DNA from: CAYONZ01 sp964405465
GTDB lineage: Bacteria; Bdellovibrionota; Bdellovibrionia; Bdellovibrionales; JAMPXM01
DNA: 21,428 nucleotides
Direction: 5' to 3'
Assembly: GCA_964405465.1 (NCBI GenBank)
Contig: CAYONZ010000051.1
Location: 1-21,428, forward strand
The position numbers were made by a program, and so were the translations under genes. Positions within the stretch are counted from its first letter, which is position 1. Every line of letters begins with the position of its first letter. This document shows, piece by piece, positions 8,256-14,596 of the stretch. The notes beneath the pieces were generated by a model that saw only the letters and a list, made by a program, of their open reading frames with translations, was not told the DNA's origin and searched no databases.

Positions 8256-8382
8256 TTCTTATGGACATTTCTTTTTCCTTCGATAACATGAATCTAAACG
8301 AGTTATGTTAACCTTGGGTTTCGCTGGTGAAATGACGTAAAAACACACACCGGTAGCGATGCTCAAATTTTTTGGAGGAAAA

Positions 8383-8784
8383 ATGGCAAAGAAGGCGACT
8401 AAAAAAGCGACTGCGAAGAAAGCAACAACTAAGAAAGCTGCTGCGAAAACAACAAAAAAAGCAACAGTAAAAAAAGCTGCTGCGAAAACAACTAAGAAAG
8501 CTGCGGCAAAGACTGAGAAAAAAGCAAAACGCCCAGTTCCTGAGGCTTTCAAAAGAGCGTTGACTCCTTCTGCTACTTTGGCTGAAATCGTTGGTTCAAA
8601 GCCACTTCCGCGATCACAAGCTAACAAAAAAATCTGGGACCACATCAAGAAGAACAACCTTCAAGATCCTAAAGATCGCACTATGATCAATGCTGATGAC
8701 AAACTTAAGGCGATTTTTGCTGGAAAAAAATCAGTTCACATGATGCAGATCGGAAAATACCTTTCTATGCACTTAACTAAGTAG
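8383..8784 (+). CDS. SWIB/MDM2-domain protein with histone H1-like lysine/alanine tail
   Basis: This 133-aa protein has two parts. Residues 1-50 are almost only Lys, Ala and Thr, built from AKK/TKK/AAAK motifs with a 13-residue (39-bp) internal repeat, as in the C-terminal tails of H1 histones and bacterial H1-like proteins. Residues of about 57-131 are a SWIB domain: LTPSATLAEIVGSKPLPRSQ, then KKIWDHIKKNNLQDPKD, and an Asp-Asp-Lys-Leu segment ending IGKYLSMHL. SWIB domains occur in eukaryotic chromatin remodelling subunits, in Chlamydia and in some other bacteria. The tail should bind DNA non-specifically, suggesting a nucleoid-associated role, which is inference. ATG at 8383 is chosen because GGAGG (8374-8378) lies 4 nt before it; an in-frame start at 8359 would read through that site. 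Codon use is A-rich in wobble positions, suggesting strong expression. Confidence 0.92.
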   Translation: MAKKATKKATAKKATTKKAAAKTTKKATVKKAAAKTTKKAAAKTEKKAKRPVPEAFKRALTPSATLAEIVGSKPLPRSQANKKIWDHIKKNNLQDPKDRTMINADDKLKAIFAGKKSVHMMQIGKYLSMHLTK

Positions 8785-8795
8785 TTCGCAATTAA

Positions 8796-9001
8796 CTAAA
8801 GATTGTTTAGAATTTAAAATCCAAACAATCTTTAGGTGAAGTTTCCAGAGATTGAGCTATTTTGCAAAATCTCGTAAAACTTCACAGCGAATCTATGCAA
8901 GGAAAGCAGGCAGAGAAAGCAAGCTGCTGAACTGACCTGCACTAAAAAGTGAGTCTGCCGCAAGACCACTGAAGAACCACCGAGAATTCGGTGGTTTTTT
9001 T
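8796..9001 (+). ncRNA. Hairpin-rich transcript region, possible small RNA or structured 3' UTR
   Basis: No gene is present. Starting 12 bp after the SWIB stop there is a perfect 13-bp stem, CTAAAGATTGTTT (8796-8808) with AAACAATCTTTAG (8823-8835). It is followed at once by a 9-bp stem GTGAAGTTT (8836-8844) with AAACTTCAC (8877-8885), itself enclosing GAGATT/AATCTC (8848-8853/8868-8873). Further on GGCAGA (8909-8914) can pair with TCTGCC (8954-8959), with a competing GCAGG/CCTGC pairing. The block ends in a strong intrinsic terminator. I compared it by eye with c-di-GMP-I, SAM, SAH, SRP, RNase P and tmRNA signatures and recognised none. It may be a processed 3' UTR of the SWIB mRNA or an independent small RNA. 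Confidence 0.4.
8975..9001 (+). terminator. Strong intrinsic terminator
   Basis: AACCACCGA (8975-8983) and TCGGTGGTT (8988-8996) form a 9-bp GC-rich stem with a 4-nt GAAT loop, and the T run covers 8995-9001. It ends the SWIB transcript and isolates the downstream map promoter. Confidence 0.9.
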
Positions 9002-9031
9002 ACGCCTTAATTCCGGTTTTGGTCTTTTCTA

Positions 9032-9060
9032 TTGAGTCTTTTGCCTTCGAGCTTTATAAT
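9032..9060 (+). promoter_or_regulatory. Sigma70-like promoter of map
   Basis: TTGAGT (9032-9037) and a consensus TATAAT (9055-9060) are separated by exactly 17 bp. Transcription would begin near 9067, giving a leader of about 115 nt before map. It lies 30 bp after the strong terminator. Confidence 0.7.
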
Positions 9061-9066
9061 TTTACA

Positions 9067-9182
9067 TTAGAACATATTGATAAAGTGCGATGGGTAAGGC
9101 CATGGGCCGAGACTGTCACAATCGTGGGCCTTGCAGGGCCCATTCGTGGCGCCTATTCTTGGTGCTTGGGGGCTAGGGCAAG
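9067..9182 (+). other. Structured map leader with an upstream 28-codon frame
   Basis: The predicted leader has two mutually exclusive stems: ATGGGCC (9102-9108) with GGCCCAT (9137-9143), or GGGCC (9126-9130) with GGCCC (9137-9141). It also contains an open frame from ATG at 9090 to TAG at 9174-9176 (28 residues, beginning MGKAMGRDCHNRG). That frame is in the same reading frame as map and ends 6 nt before the map ATG. No good ribosome binding site precedes 9090, so translation is doubtful. Confidence 0.35.
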
Positions 9183-9941
9183 ATGATGACCGTAAAATCA
9201 CCTGAAGACATTCGGAGCATGGAAAAGGTCTGTAAACTAGCGGCCCAAACACTCTATCATACGGCTAAGTTTGTCCGTCCTGGTATTTCCACCGACGAGC
9301 TCAATAAAATAGCTCACGACTTTACGCTCAGTAACGAAGCTCTCCCTTCACCACTCGGATATCATGGGTACCCCAAATCGATTTGCACCTCAGTGAATGA
9401 AGTGGTTTGTCATGGTGTGCCTGACTCAACCATTTTAAAAGAGGGAGACATCATCAACCTTGATATCACCTCCTATAAATTTGGATTTCATGGTGATACA
9501 TCGGCAACATTTTATGTCGGGCAGGTGAGTGAGCGGGCTAGGCTTATTACCGAAGCCGCGAAGGAAGCAATGGAGATGGGAATCAAAGCGATCACTCCCG
9601 GAGGCACGACTGGAGACATTGGTTTTGCCATTAACAAGTATGTGACGAAAAAAGGATTTCACGCTGTTCGAGATATCGGTGGTCACGGCATCGGGCGTGC
9701 GTTTCATGAAGATCCGTTTGTGCCATCCTACGGAAAAAAAGGCCGCGGAGATGCGCTGCGCACTTGGGGCACAATCACTGTCGAGCCAATGCTCAATGAG
9801 ACAGCTGCTGAAATTGTCGAGATGTCCATTCCAGGAACGACGATCAAGTACTATGTGACCGGTGACCGCACGCTATCGGCGCAATTCGAGCACACGGTGC
9901 TGATCTCTGATGCGGGGCCAGTGATCTTGACTCAGTACTAA
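9183..9941 (+). CDS. map: Type I methionine aminopeptidase
   Basis: This 252-aa enzyme removes the initiator Met from nascent proteins in the cytosol. All five dimetal ligands of the pita-bread fold are present: D94 and D105 in NLDITSYKFGFHGDTSATF, H168 in GGHGIG, E201 in TVEPM and E236 in QFEHT; H77 in CHGVP matches the conserved active-site histidine. The length fits the short, single-domain bacterial form. Where most type I enzymes have an LKPGM-x-FTIEPM strand, this one reads LRTWGTITVEPM, a small divergence before the fourth ligand that leaves the ligand intact. The start may be the ATG at 9183 or the next one at 9186; the preceding AGGG is weak. It has its own promoter and precedes ahcY by 123 bp. 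Confidence 0.95.
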   Translation: MMTVKSPEDIRSMEKVCKLAAQTLYHTAKFVRPGISTDELNKIAHDFTLSNEALPSPLGYHGYPKSICTSVNEVVCHGVPDSTILKEGDIINLDITSYKFGFHGDTSATFYVGQVSERARLITEAAKEAMEMGIKAITPGGTTGDIGFAINKYVTKKGFHAVRDIGGHGIGRAFHEDPFVPSYGKKGRGDALRTWGTITVEPMLNETAAEIVEMSIPGTTIKYYVTGDRTLSAQFEHTVLISDAGPVILTQY

Positions 9942-9973
9942 GGTAAGAGGCCAGACTTGCCCTAGCGTCATTT

Positions 9974-10001
9974 TTGAGTTTTAAATGATTTTTGCTATTT
10001 T
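9974..10001 (+). promoter_or_regulatory. Possible ahcY promoter
   Basis: TTGAGT (9974-9979), the same -35 hexamer as at map, is followed after 16 bp by TATTTT (9996-10001). The -10 is a weak match, so this is tentative. Confidence 0.3.
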
Positions 10002-10064
10002 GCCTTTCATAATGAGTTCAAAATAGATGCAAGAAAAACAGACTTCAACCTATGTGGAGAGTTT

Positions 10065-11450
10065 ATGACTATGACAGTAACAAGTGGATCTCATAAATCA
10101 GCACCGAAATCTTTGATGACCGGTTACAACGTTGACTATCGTGTGTGTCGTGAGGCGATGGAAGACGCAGAAAAATTCAAAGAATTGGCTCGTTGGGGTC
10201 GCGAAGAAATCAGTCTTGCTGAAACCGAAATGCCTGGTTTGATGGCTGTGCGCGAAGAGTACAAGCATATTCAGCCTCTCAAAGGTGCCCGTATCACGGG
10301 TTGCTTGCACATGACCATTCAGACAGCGGTGCTCATCGAGACCTTGATCTCTCTTGGTGCCAAGGTTCGCTGGTCTTCATGCAATATTTTTTCAACTCAA
10401 GATCATGCGGCTGTGGCCATTGCGGCAGCGGGTATTCCGGTGTTTGCTTGGAAAGGTGAAACTGAAGAAGAATACCGATGGTGTGTTGAGCAGACCATCA
10501 TTGGTTGGGGAGCTGAAGGCTATGATTTGATTTTGGATGATGGTGGCGATTTGACAAACATCATGCATGAATCTGCCTACGCACCGATGCTTAAAAAAAT
10601 CGTCGGCATCTCAGAAGAGACGACCACTGGTGTTCATAACCTTGAGCGTATGTTGGCTGAGGGCCGTCTGCATGTGCCGGCGATCAACGTGAATGATTCG
10701 GTTACAAAATCAAAGTTTGATAATCTCTACGGCTGCCGTGAATCATTGGCTGATGGTATCAAGCGTGCTACCGATACAATGATTGCAGGAAAAGTTGTCG
10801 TTGTTGCAGGTTATGGCGATGTGGGTAAAGGCTGTGCTCACAGTATGCGATCTTATGGTGCACGCGTGCTCGTCACCGAGATTGATCCTATTTGTGCTTT
10901 GCAGGCTGCAATGGAAGGTTTTGAAGTGACCACCATGGAGAAGGCTGCGCCACAGGCCGATATTTTTGTGACGGCAACAGGTTGCTGTGACATCATCACT
11001 CCCCAGCATTTTCAATCTATGAAACATCGAGCGATTGTGTGCAATATCGGACACTTTGATGTCGAGATCGATATGGCATGGCTCAATAAAAATTCTAAAA
11101 TGCGTGAAGTGAAGCCACAGGTGGATGTGCACACCCTTGGCAATGGACGTGAAGTGATCGTTTTAGCTAAAGGCCGATTGGTCAATTTGGGTTGTGCGAC
11201 GGGGCACCCTTCATTTGTGATGAGTAATTCGTTTACGAATCAAGTGATGGCACAAGTGGATTTGTTTACCAACCGAGCGAAGTACAGCAAAGTTGGCGTC
11301 TACCGATTGCCGAAAGAACTTGATGAAAAAGTGGCAGCACTTCATTTGCAAAAGATTGGTGTTGATTTGACAATCTTGAGTCAGCGTCAGTCGGAGTACT
11401 TGCATATTTCGCCAAAGGGTCCATTTAAGCCAGAGCATTATAGGTATTAA
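10065..11450 (+). CDS. ahcY: S-adenosylhomocysteinase
   Basis: This 461-aa NAD-dependent enzyme splits S-adenosylhomocysteine into adenosine and homocysteine, relieving product inhibition of methyltransferases. The family signatures are all present: H82 in the CLHMTIQTA segment, D158/D159 in DDGGDLT, E185 in SEETTTGVHNLERM, K215 and D219 in VTKSKFDNLYG, the Rossmann motif GYGDVGKG (249-256), and the terminal KPEHYRY characteristic of AdoHcyase (Lys-Pro-x-His-Tyr-Arg-Tyr). The ATG at 10065 has GGAGA 4 nt upstream; the in-frame ATG at 10071 has more usual spacing and is equally possible. The leader does not resemble the SAH riboswitch. The last codons and stop are duplicated in the following 33 bp. 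Confidence 0.97.
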   Translation: MTMTVTSGSHKSAPKSLMTGYNVDYRVCREAMEDAEKFKELARWGREEISLAETEMPGLMAVREEYKHIQPLKGARITGCLHMTIQTAVLIETLISLGAKVRWSSCNIFSTQDHAAVAIAAAGIPVFAWKGETEEEYRWCVEQTIIGWGAEGYDLILDDGGDLTNIMHESAYAPMLKKIVGISEETTTGVHNLERMLAEGRLHVPAINVNDSVTKSKFDNLYGCRESLADGIKRATDTMIAGKVVVVAGYGDVGKGCAHSMRSYGARVLVTEIDPICALQAAMEGFEVTTMEKAAPQADIFVTATGCCDIITPQHFQSMKHRAIVCNIGHFDVEIDMAWLNKNSKMREVKPQVDVHTLGNGREVIVLAKGRLVNLGCATGHPSFVMSNSFTNQVMAQVDLFTNRAKYSKVGVYRLPKELDEKVAALHLQKIGVDLTILSQRQSEYLHISPKGPFKPEHYRY

Positions 11451-11506
11451 ATTGCTCCGCAATTTGGATGCAGCAGGTATTAAATTGCTCTCGCAATTTG
11501 GGCGTT
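11442..11506 (+). repeat. Tandem duplication of the ahcY 3' end including its stop codon
   Basis: AGGTATTAAATTGCTC occurs at 11442-11457 and again at 11475-11490, exactly 33 bp apart, and similarity continues into CGCAATTTGG with a 1-bp insertion in the second copy. The first copy holds the final Arg-Tyr codons and TAA of ahcY. Because 33 bp is 11 codons, the second copy repeats Arg-Tyr-stop in the same frame. Each copy also contains a small hairpin, AAATTGC paired with GCAATTT. Confidence 0.85.
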
Positions 11507-11579
11507 GCAGGTCGCACATTAGTCGTTACAAAATCGTGACTGATGTGCTCCTTAAATAGAAACAAATTTTATTTATTTG

Positions 11580-11634
11580 GCCAGTTCTGAACTGGCTGGG
11601 TTTGAATTAAAGGCTCGTCAAGCGACGGGCCTTT
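11580..11634. terminator. Two hairpins between convergent ahcY and orn, the second a terminator
   Basis: GCCAGTTC/GAACTGGC (11580-11596) forms the first hairpin. The second pairs AAAGGCTCGTC (11609-11619) with GACGGGCCTTT (11624-11634) around a 4-nt loop, with one G-T wobble, followed by TTCT. It can serve ahcY on the plus strand and, less well, orn on the minus strand, whose stop is at 11640. Confidence 0.75.
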
Positions 11635-11639
11635 TCTAG

Positions 11640-12173
11640 TTAGACCTTAATGAATTCTTGGTAGAACTTGAGTTCATTGATGCTTTCTAAAATATCATCT
11701 ACTGCACGGTGTGCATTCTTTTTTTCGTATTTCTTATTGTAGATATTGTTGAAGACTACCTTGAATGAAGAAACATCGAGCATCCGATAATGAAGGCTTG
11801 CAGCCAATTTGGGAAAGTATTTGTCGATAAACAATCGATCCTGAGCAATAGAGTTGCCAGCGAGAATCGGTCTTTCTTTGGGATTCGGAAAGTGCCGCTT
11901 GACGAGTGCAAGTAAGTCCTCTTCGACAAGATGTGGATCTCGACCGTTGGGGATTTGTGCGGTCAATCCGCTTTCACCGTGGTGCTTGGTGTTCCATTCA
12001 TCCATTTTTTGAATATAAAACGGCGGTTGTTTGACGACGGCGTGGTAGTTCTCAAGAGAGTTCATTTTTAAATCGGTGATCACCGCGCCGACCTCAATGA
12101 TCACTTCATTTTCAACGTTGAGGCCAGTCATTTCGAGATCAATCCAAAAAAGTTTTTGCATCGCTAAGCTCAT
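11640..12173 (-). CDS. orn: Oligoribonuclease (DEDDh 3'-5' exoribonuclease)
   Basis: This 177-aa enzyme finishes RNA decay by degrading di- and oligoribonucleotides, including the pGpG product of c-di-GMP turnover. Its DEDDh residues are in place: D12 and E14 in FWIDLEMTGL, D112 in NSIAQDR, and H155 with D160 in AHRAVDDI. Also typical are the Met-Asp-Glu-Trp-Asn segment at 57-61 and LHYRMLDVSS at 127-136. Length is close to E. coli Orn. I chose the ATG at 12173, which has GAAGAA just upstream; ATG at 12161 is the alternative, and the longer GTG reading from 12242 adds a non-conserved N-terminus. It converges with ahcY and diverges from the NlpC/P60-like gene. Confidence 0.95.
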   Translation of the reverse strand: MSLAMQKLFWIDLEMTGLNVENEVIIEVGAVITDLKMNSLENYHAVVKQPPFYIQKMDEWNTKHHGESGLTAQIPNGRDPHLVEEDLLALVKRHFPNPKERPILAGNSIAQDRLFIDKYFPKLAASLHYRMLDVSSFKVVFNNIYNKKYEKKNAHRAVDDILESINELKFYQEFIKV

Positions 12174-12442
12174 TTCTTCAAACGTAAAAATATCAGGTTC
12201 GATCGGCCAGACCTGAGTTTTGACTTTTGGCCAGGCAACCACACCTTGTTACTCAAACGTTCATTATGCAGGTCATGAGTTGGCCAGTCAATTGGCCCGT
12301 CAAATGTCTTGCGAATCAACGAGAGCAGAAATTTTGGGAGGTCTAGTTCTATCGGTATCATTGCGAAGATTGAGCGCCGATATTGAGCTTCGAAGAAAAA
12401 CTTTCGATAAGTGTTTAAGAAATTAATTTTGGTAATTTAAGA

Positions 12443-13726
12443 GTGAGTCGAGTGAATAAAACAAGATCGTCATTGCTGATTGTAATTCTATTTTTGTTGC
12501 AAACACTGGTTGCTGTTTGGAGTTATGCCGATTCTAAACAGTTTCGCACGCGTGGACTCGAGGCCGATACTTGTGTGAACTGCACTCGTGACAGAAATGA
12601 CTCGACTTTGGCACCTGTTCCGCTTTCGCAACCGAGTTTTATCTTGGCACCTGTGGACTGGCAAGACAATCGAATGCATCCTTATTCAAAAGCGGCCTAT
12701 CGCTTATTGAACACGGTTTATCAAAGGTGTGACGCTGCTGACGGCCTTTTAAATTTTTCATTTGATGATAATGATCCGACTTCCTTTCATGGGCTAGAAG
12801 GATTGCGTGAACCCGAAGACGAAGATTCATCAAAGCACTCGCCAAATGAATATGTATTCAATCGCGCCGAACTGGTAAAATCCCATCCTTACCTAGCAGA
12901 AAGATATTCTCCACAATGTCGAGACATGCGAATGACTCCACCGATCTTTCACTTGGGGGGTAAATCTATATTGCGACGAGAAGGAAATGGCTATGCCGTC
13001 AGTCTTTTCAACGAAAAGATCAATGGATCGAATGGGCAGTATGTGACATCAGATTGCTCGAATTTCTTATCTATGGTCTGTGCGATTTCGGGAATGAAAT
13101 TTAGACCTAAAAATGAACTTGCCCAAGCTTGTGTTGTATCTACTCAAGATCTCTTGGTGCTTTCGCAGCCTGGGCGAAAAAATCAGGGTTCTTGTTTGCG
13201 CGTGGTCGATTTTTCAGAGTATTCAAGTGTTTTACCAGGAGATATAGTGGTCTTTCGAAACCAAAAATCGGGTCCTGGTCACACGATGCTCATCGATGCT
13301 GTGGGTGATGATCCCTTCGGCTTGGCTAAAATGAAAAGCGAAGAAGATTGCCGAATGCGATACGGAGAAAAAGAAATGGCTTTTACCATATCTCAGGCGG
13401 GGAGTCATGCCGGGCGCTTGGCGCTGACGAGACATGAGGCCAAATCTGTGGTGCGCAACTCATCGGCAATTTCGCCGATACTTTTCGAGATGGGTCTCAT
13501 GGCCTGTTACGCTAAGGTGGAAAAACAAAATCGCTCCGCTCAACTTAAGCCAAGCTTGAGTTATGATGATCGGCAAGATCTTTCGCAGATTCGCCAAGCG
13601 GCCATCTTACGACATGTCGGTAAAGAAAACTCGGATTGCGTGTTACCGAATGACCAAACGGTCAAGCTAGTTGGTGAAGAGTGTTTGAATTCTTGTGAGA
13701 ATATTCACTCGAAGACGGCGAACTGA
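12443..13726 (+). CDS. Exported NlpC/P60-like cysteine hydrolase
   Basis: This 427-aa protein has a Sec signal peptide (basic residues 3-8, hydrophobic core 11-25, probable cleavage after A29). The catalytic pattern of NlpC/P60 or CHAP-type peptidases is visible: C205 in TSDCSNFLS, then VLPGDIVVF and H280 in GPGHTMLIDAVG. A third polar residue, possibly H322, lies in ISQAGSHAG. Such enzymes usually cut peptidoglycan peptides. The region before the catalytic domain (30-160) is unrecognised and cysteine-bearing (CVNC at 44-47); there are further cysteines near 302 and 399-418, so disulfides are likely. The start is GTG, at 12443 or 12452; neither has a strong ribosome binding site. It lies 53 bp before another exported-protein gene, probably in one operon. 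Confidence 0.75.
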   Translation: MSRVNKTRSSLLIVILFLLQTLVAVWSYADSKQFRTRGLEADTCVNCTRDRNDSTLAPVPLSQPSFILAPVDWQDNRMHPYSKAAYRLLNTVYQRCDAADGLLNFSFDDNDPTSFHGLEGLREPEDEDSSKHSPNEYVFNRAELVKSHPYLAERYSPQCRDMRMTPPIFHLGGKSILRREGNGYAVSLFNEKINGSNGQYVTSDCSNFLSMVCAISGMKFRPKNELAQACVVSTQDLLVLSQPGRKNQGSCLRVVDFSEYSSVLPGDIVVFRNQKSGPGHTMLIDAVGDDPFGLAKMKSEEDCRMRYGEKEMAFTISQAGSHAGRLALTRHEAKSVVRNSSAISPILFEMGLMACYAKVEKQNRSAQLKPSLSYDDRQDLSQIRQAAILRHVGKENSDCVLPNDQTVKLVGEECLNSCENIHSKTAN

Positions 13727-13779
13727 GATGCCGAACTAAAATGTTGAACTGGCAAGGTGAATGGAGAGGTAAACAAATT

Positions 13780-14565
13780 ATGTTCATACAGAAAATCAAT
13801 TACCACTTTCAGATTTTGCAGCTTGGGCTCGCACCCGCGTTGCTAGTGACTTTAGTTTGTTTGACCTCCTCACGAGCGAGTGCTGAAGAGTTGCATCCGA
13901 AGCGAAGCAAAGAGCGAGATAGCTATCACCTTGAACAAGCTGTGACGGCGCGAGATTGGAGCAAAGTGAATTGTCCGAAGCCACGTTTGCTAGCGCAAGA
14001 GCTTTTGGAAATTCTCATCTCTGGTGGTGGTCCCCAAGGGTTCAATCCGAGCTGTGTCGTTCCGACAAAATTTGAACATGTTCGAGTGATGCATTTCGAA
14101 GATCTTGATCGGTCCAAAGCTTTGCCCCTTGATGATGGTACGCCCTATCGAATCGAATCAGTTTCGACCGTCGAAGATGGCGACTCGCAAAAATTCGGTG
14201 CGCAGGTCGTGTTTTTCGTTCGCGAAAGTAATAAGGTCAAAAGAATCAAAGACACATTTGTGTTTCGATCTTACCAGGGTAAAGCCAAAACCTATTTTGG
14301 CTGTGCTGCGGTCTTGTTTCCTCCACAAAATCTATTTACAAAAAAATCTTGTTTATTTCAGGCCGGCACCGCGCAGGCTAAAGAAAGAGTGCCCGCTTCC
14401 AAGTCAGACGCGAGTGGGGCAGCAGGTGAAAAATCTCCGAGCTTAGAAGGTAACGGATCTGTTCTGCCAACTCTCCAAAATGATTTGCCATCAGAGCCTG
14501 GCCCTTCGGCAGCTCAAGACCCCAATGAAGGGTCAGTGAAGAATCTCGGTCAAGATACTCATTAA
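13780..14565 (+). CDS. Exported protein of unknown function with four conserved-looking cysteines
   Basis: This 261-aa protein is not recognised. The ATG at 13780 is preceded by GGAGAGGT with 9-nt spacing, which favours it over the upstream ATG at 13741. A signal peptide spans residues 1-35 (core 12-30, cleavage after ASA). The mature part to about 195 is compact, with four cysteines in the NCPKP, PSCVV, FGCAA and KSCLF contexts, enough for two disulfides. The last 65 residues are Ser/Pro/Gly/Ala/Glu-rich and low in complexity, likely disordered. It follows the NlpC/P60-like gene closely, so it may act with it in the periplasm, but nothing in the sequence proves a link. Confidence 0.75.
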   Translation: MFIQKINYHFQILQLGLAPALLVTLVCLTSSRASAEELHPKRSKERDSYHLEQAVTARDWSKVNCPKPRLLAQELLEILISGGGPQGFNPSCVVPTKFEHVRVMHFEDLDRSKALPLDDGTPYRIESVSTVEDGDSQKFGAQVVFFVRESNKVKRIKDTFVFRSYQGKAKTYFGCAAVLFPPQNLFTKKSCLFQAGTAQAKERVPASKSDASGAAGEKSPSLEGNGSVLPTLQNDLPSEPGPSAAQDPNEGSVKNLGQDTH

Positions 14566-14596
14566 AGAGCCCGATTAAAAAAAACCGAAAAAAAAC

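Larger units (their letters stand above)
8034..8382. other. Gene-free spacer between the MFS and SWIB genes
   Basis: I see no supportable gene on either strand; the long minus-strand frame entering at 8259 is the antisense of the lysine/alanine tail. The spacer holds the hairpin at 8066-8084, a short inverted repeat GATTTTC/GAAAATC at 8132-8147, the 33-bp palindrome array at 8179-8255, and an A/T-rich stretch up to the GGAGG of the SWIB gene. No convincing -35/-10 pair could be fixed; TATAAA at 8228-8233 within the second repeat unit is the best -10-like string but lacks a -35. Confidence 0.6.

Noticed and set aside
8259..8657. Minus-strand frame of 132 residues rich in Phe, Ala and Val, resembling membrane segments
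   Set aside because: It is the antisense of the lysine/alanine tail of the SWIB gene; AAG/GCG codons read backward give Phe/Ala/Val runs.
9942..10064. SAH riboswitch before ahcY
   Set aside because: I looked for the GAGGAGCG-type core and the paired GC-rich stems; the A/T-rich 123-bp leader has neither.
12220..12426. Plus-strand 68-residue frame between orn and the NlpC/P60-like gene
   Set aside because: It overlaps the orn leader, has no ribosome binding site and no protein-like pattern; the region is better read as a divergent promoter region.
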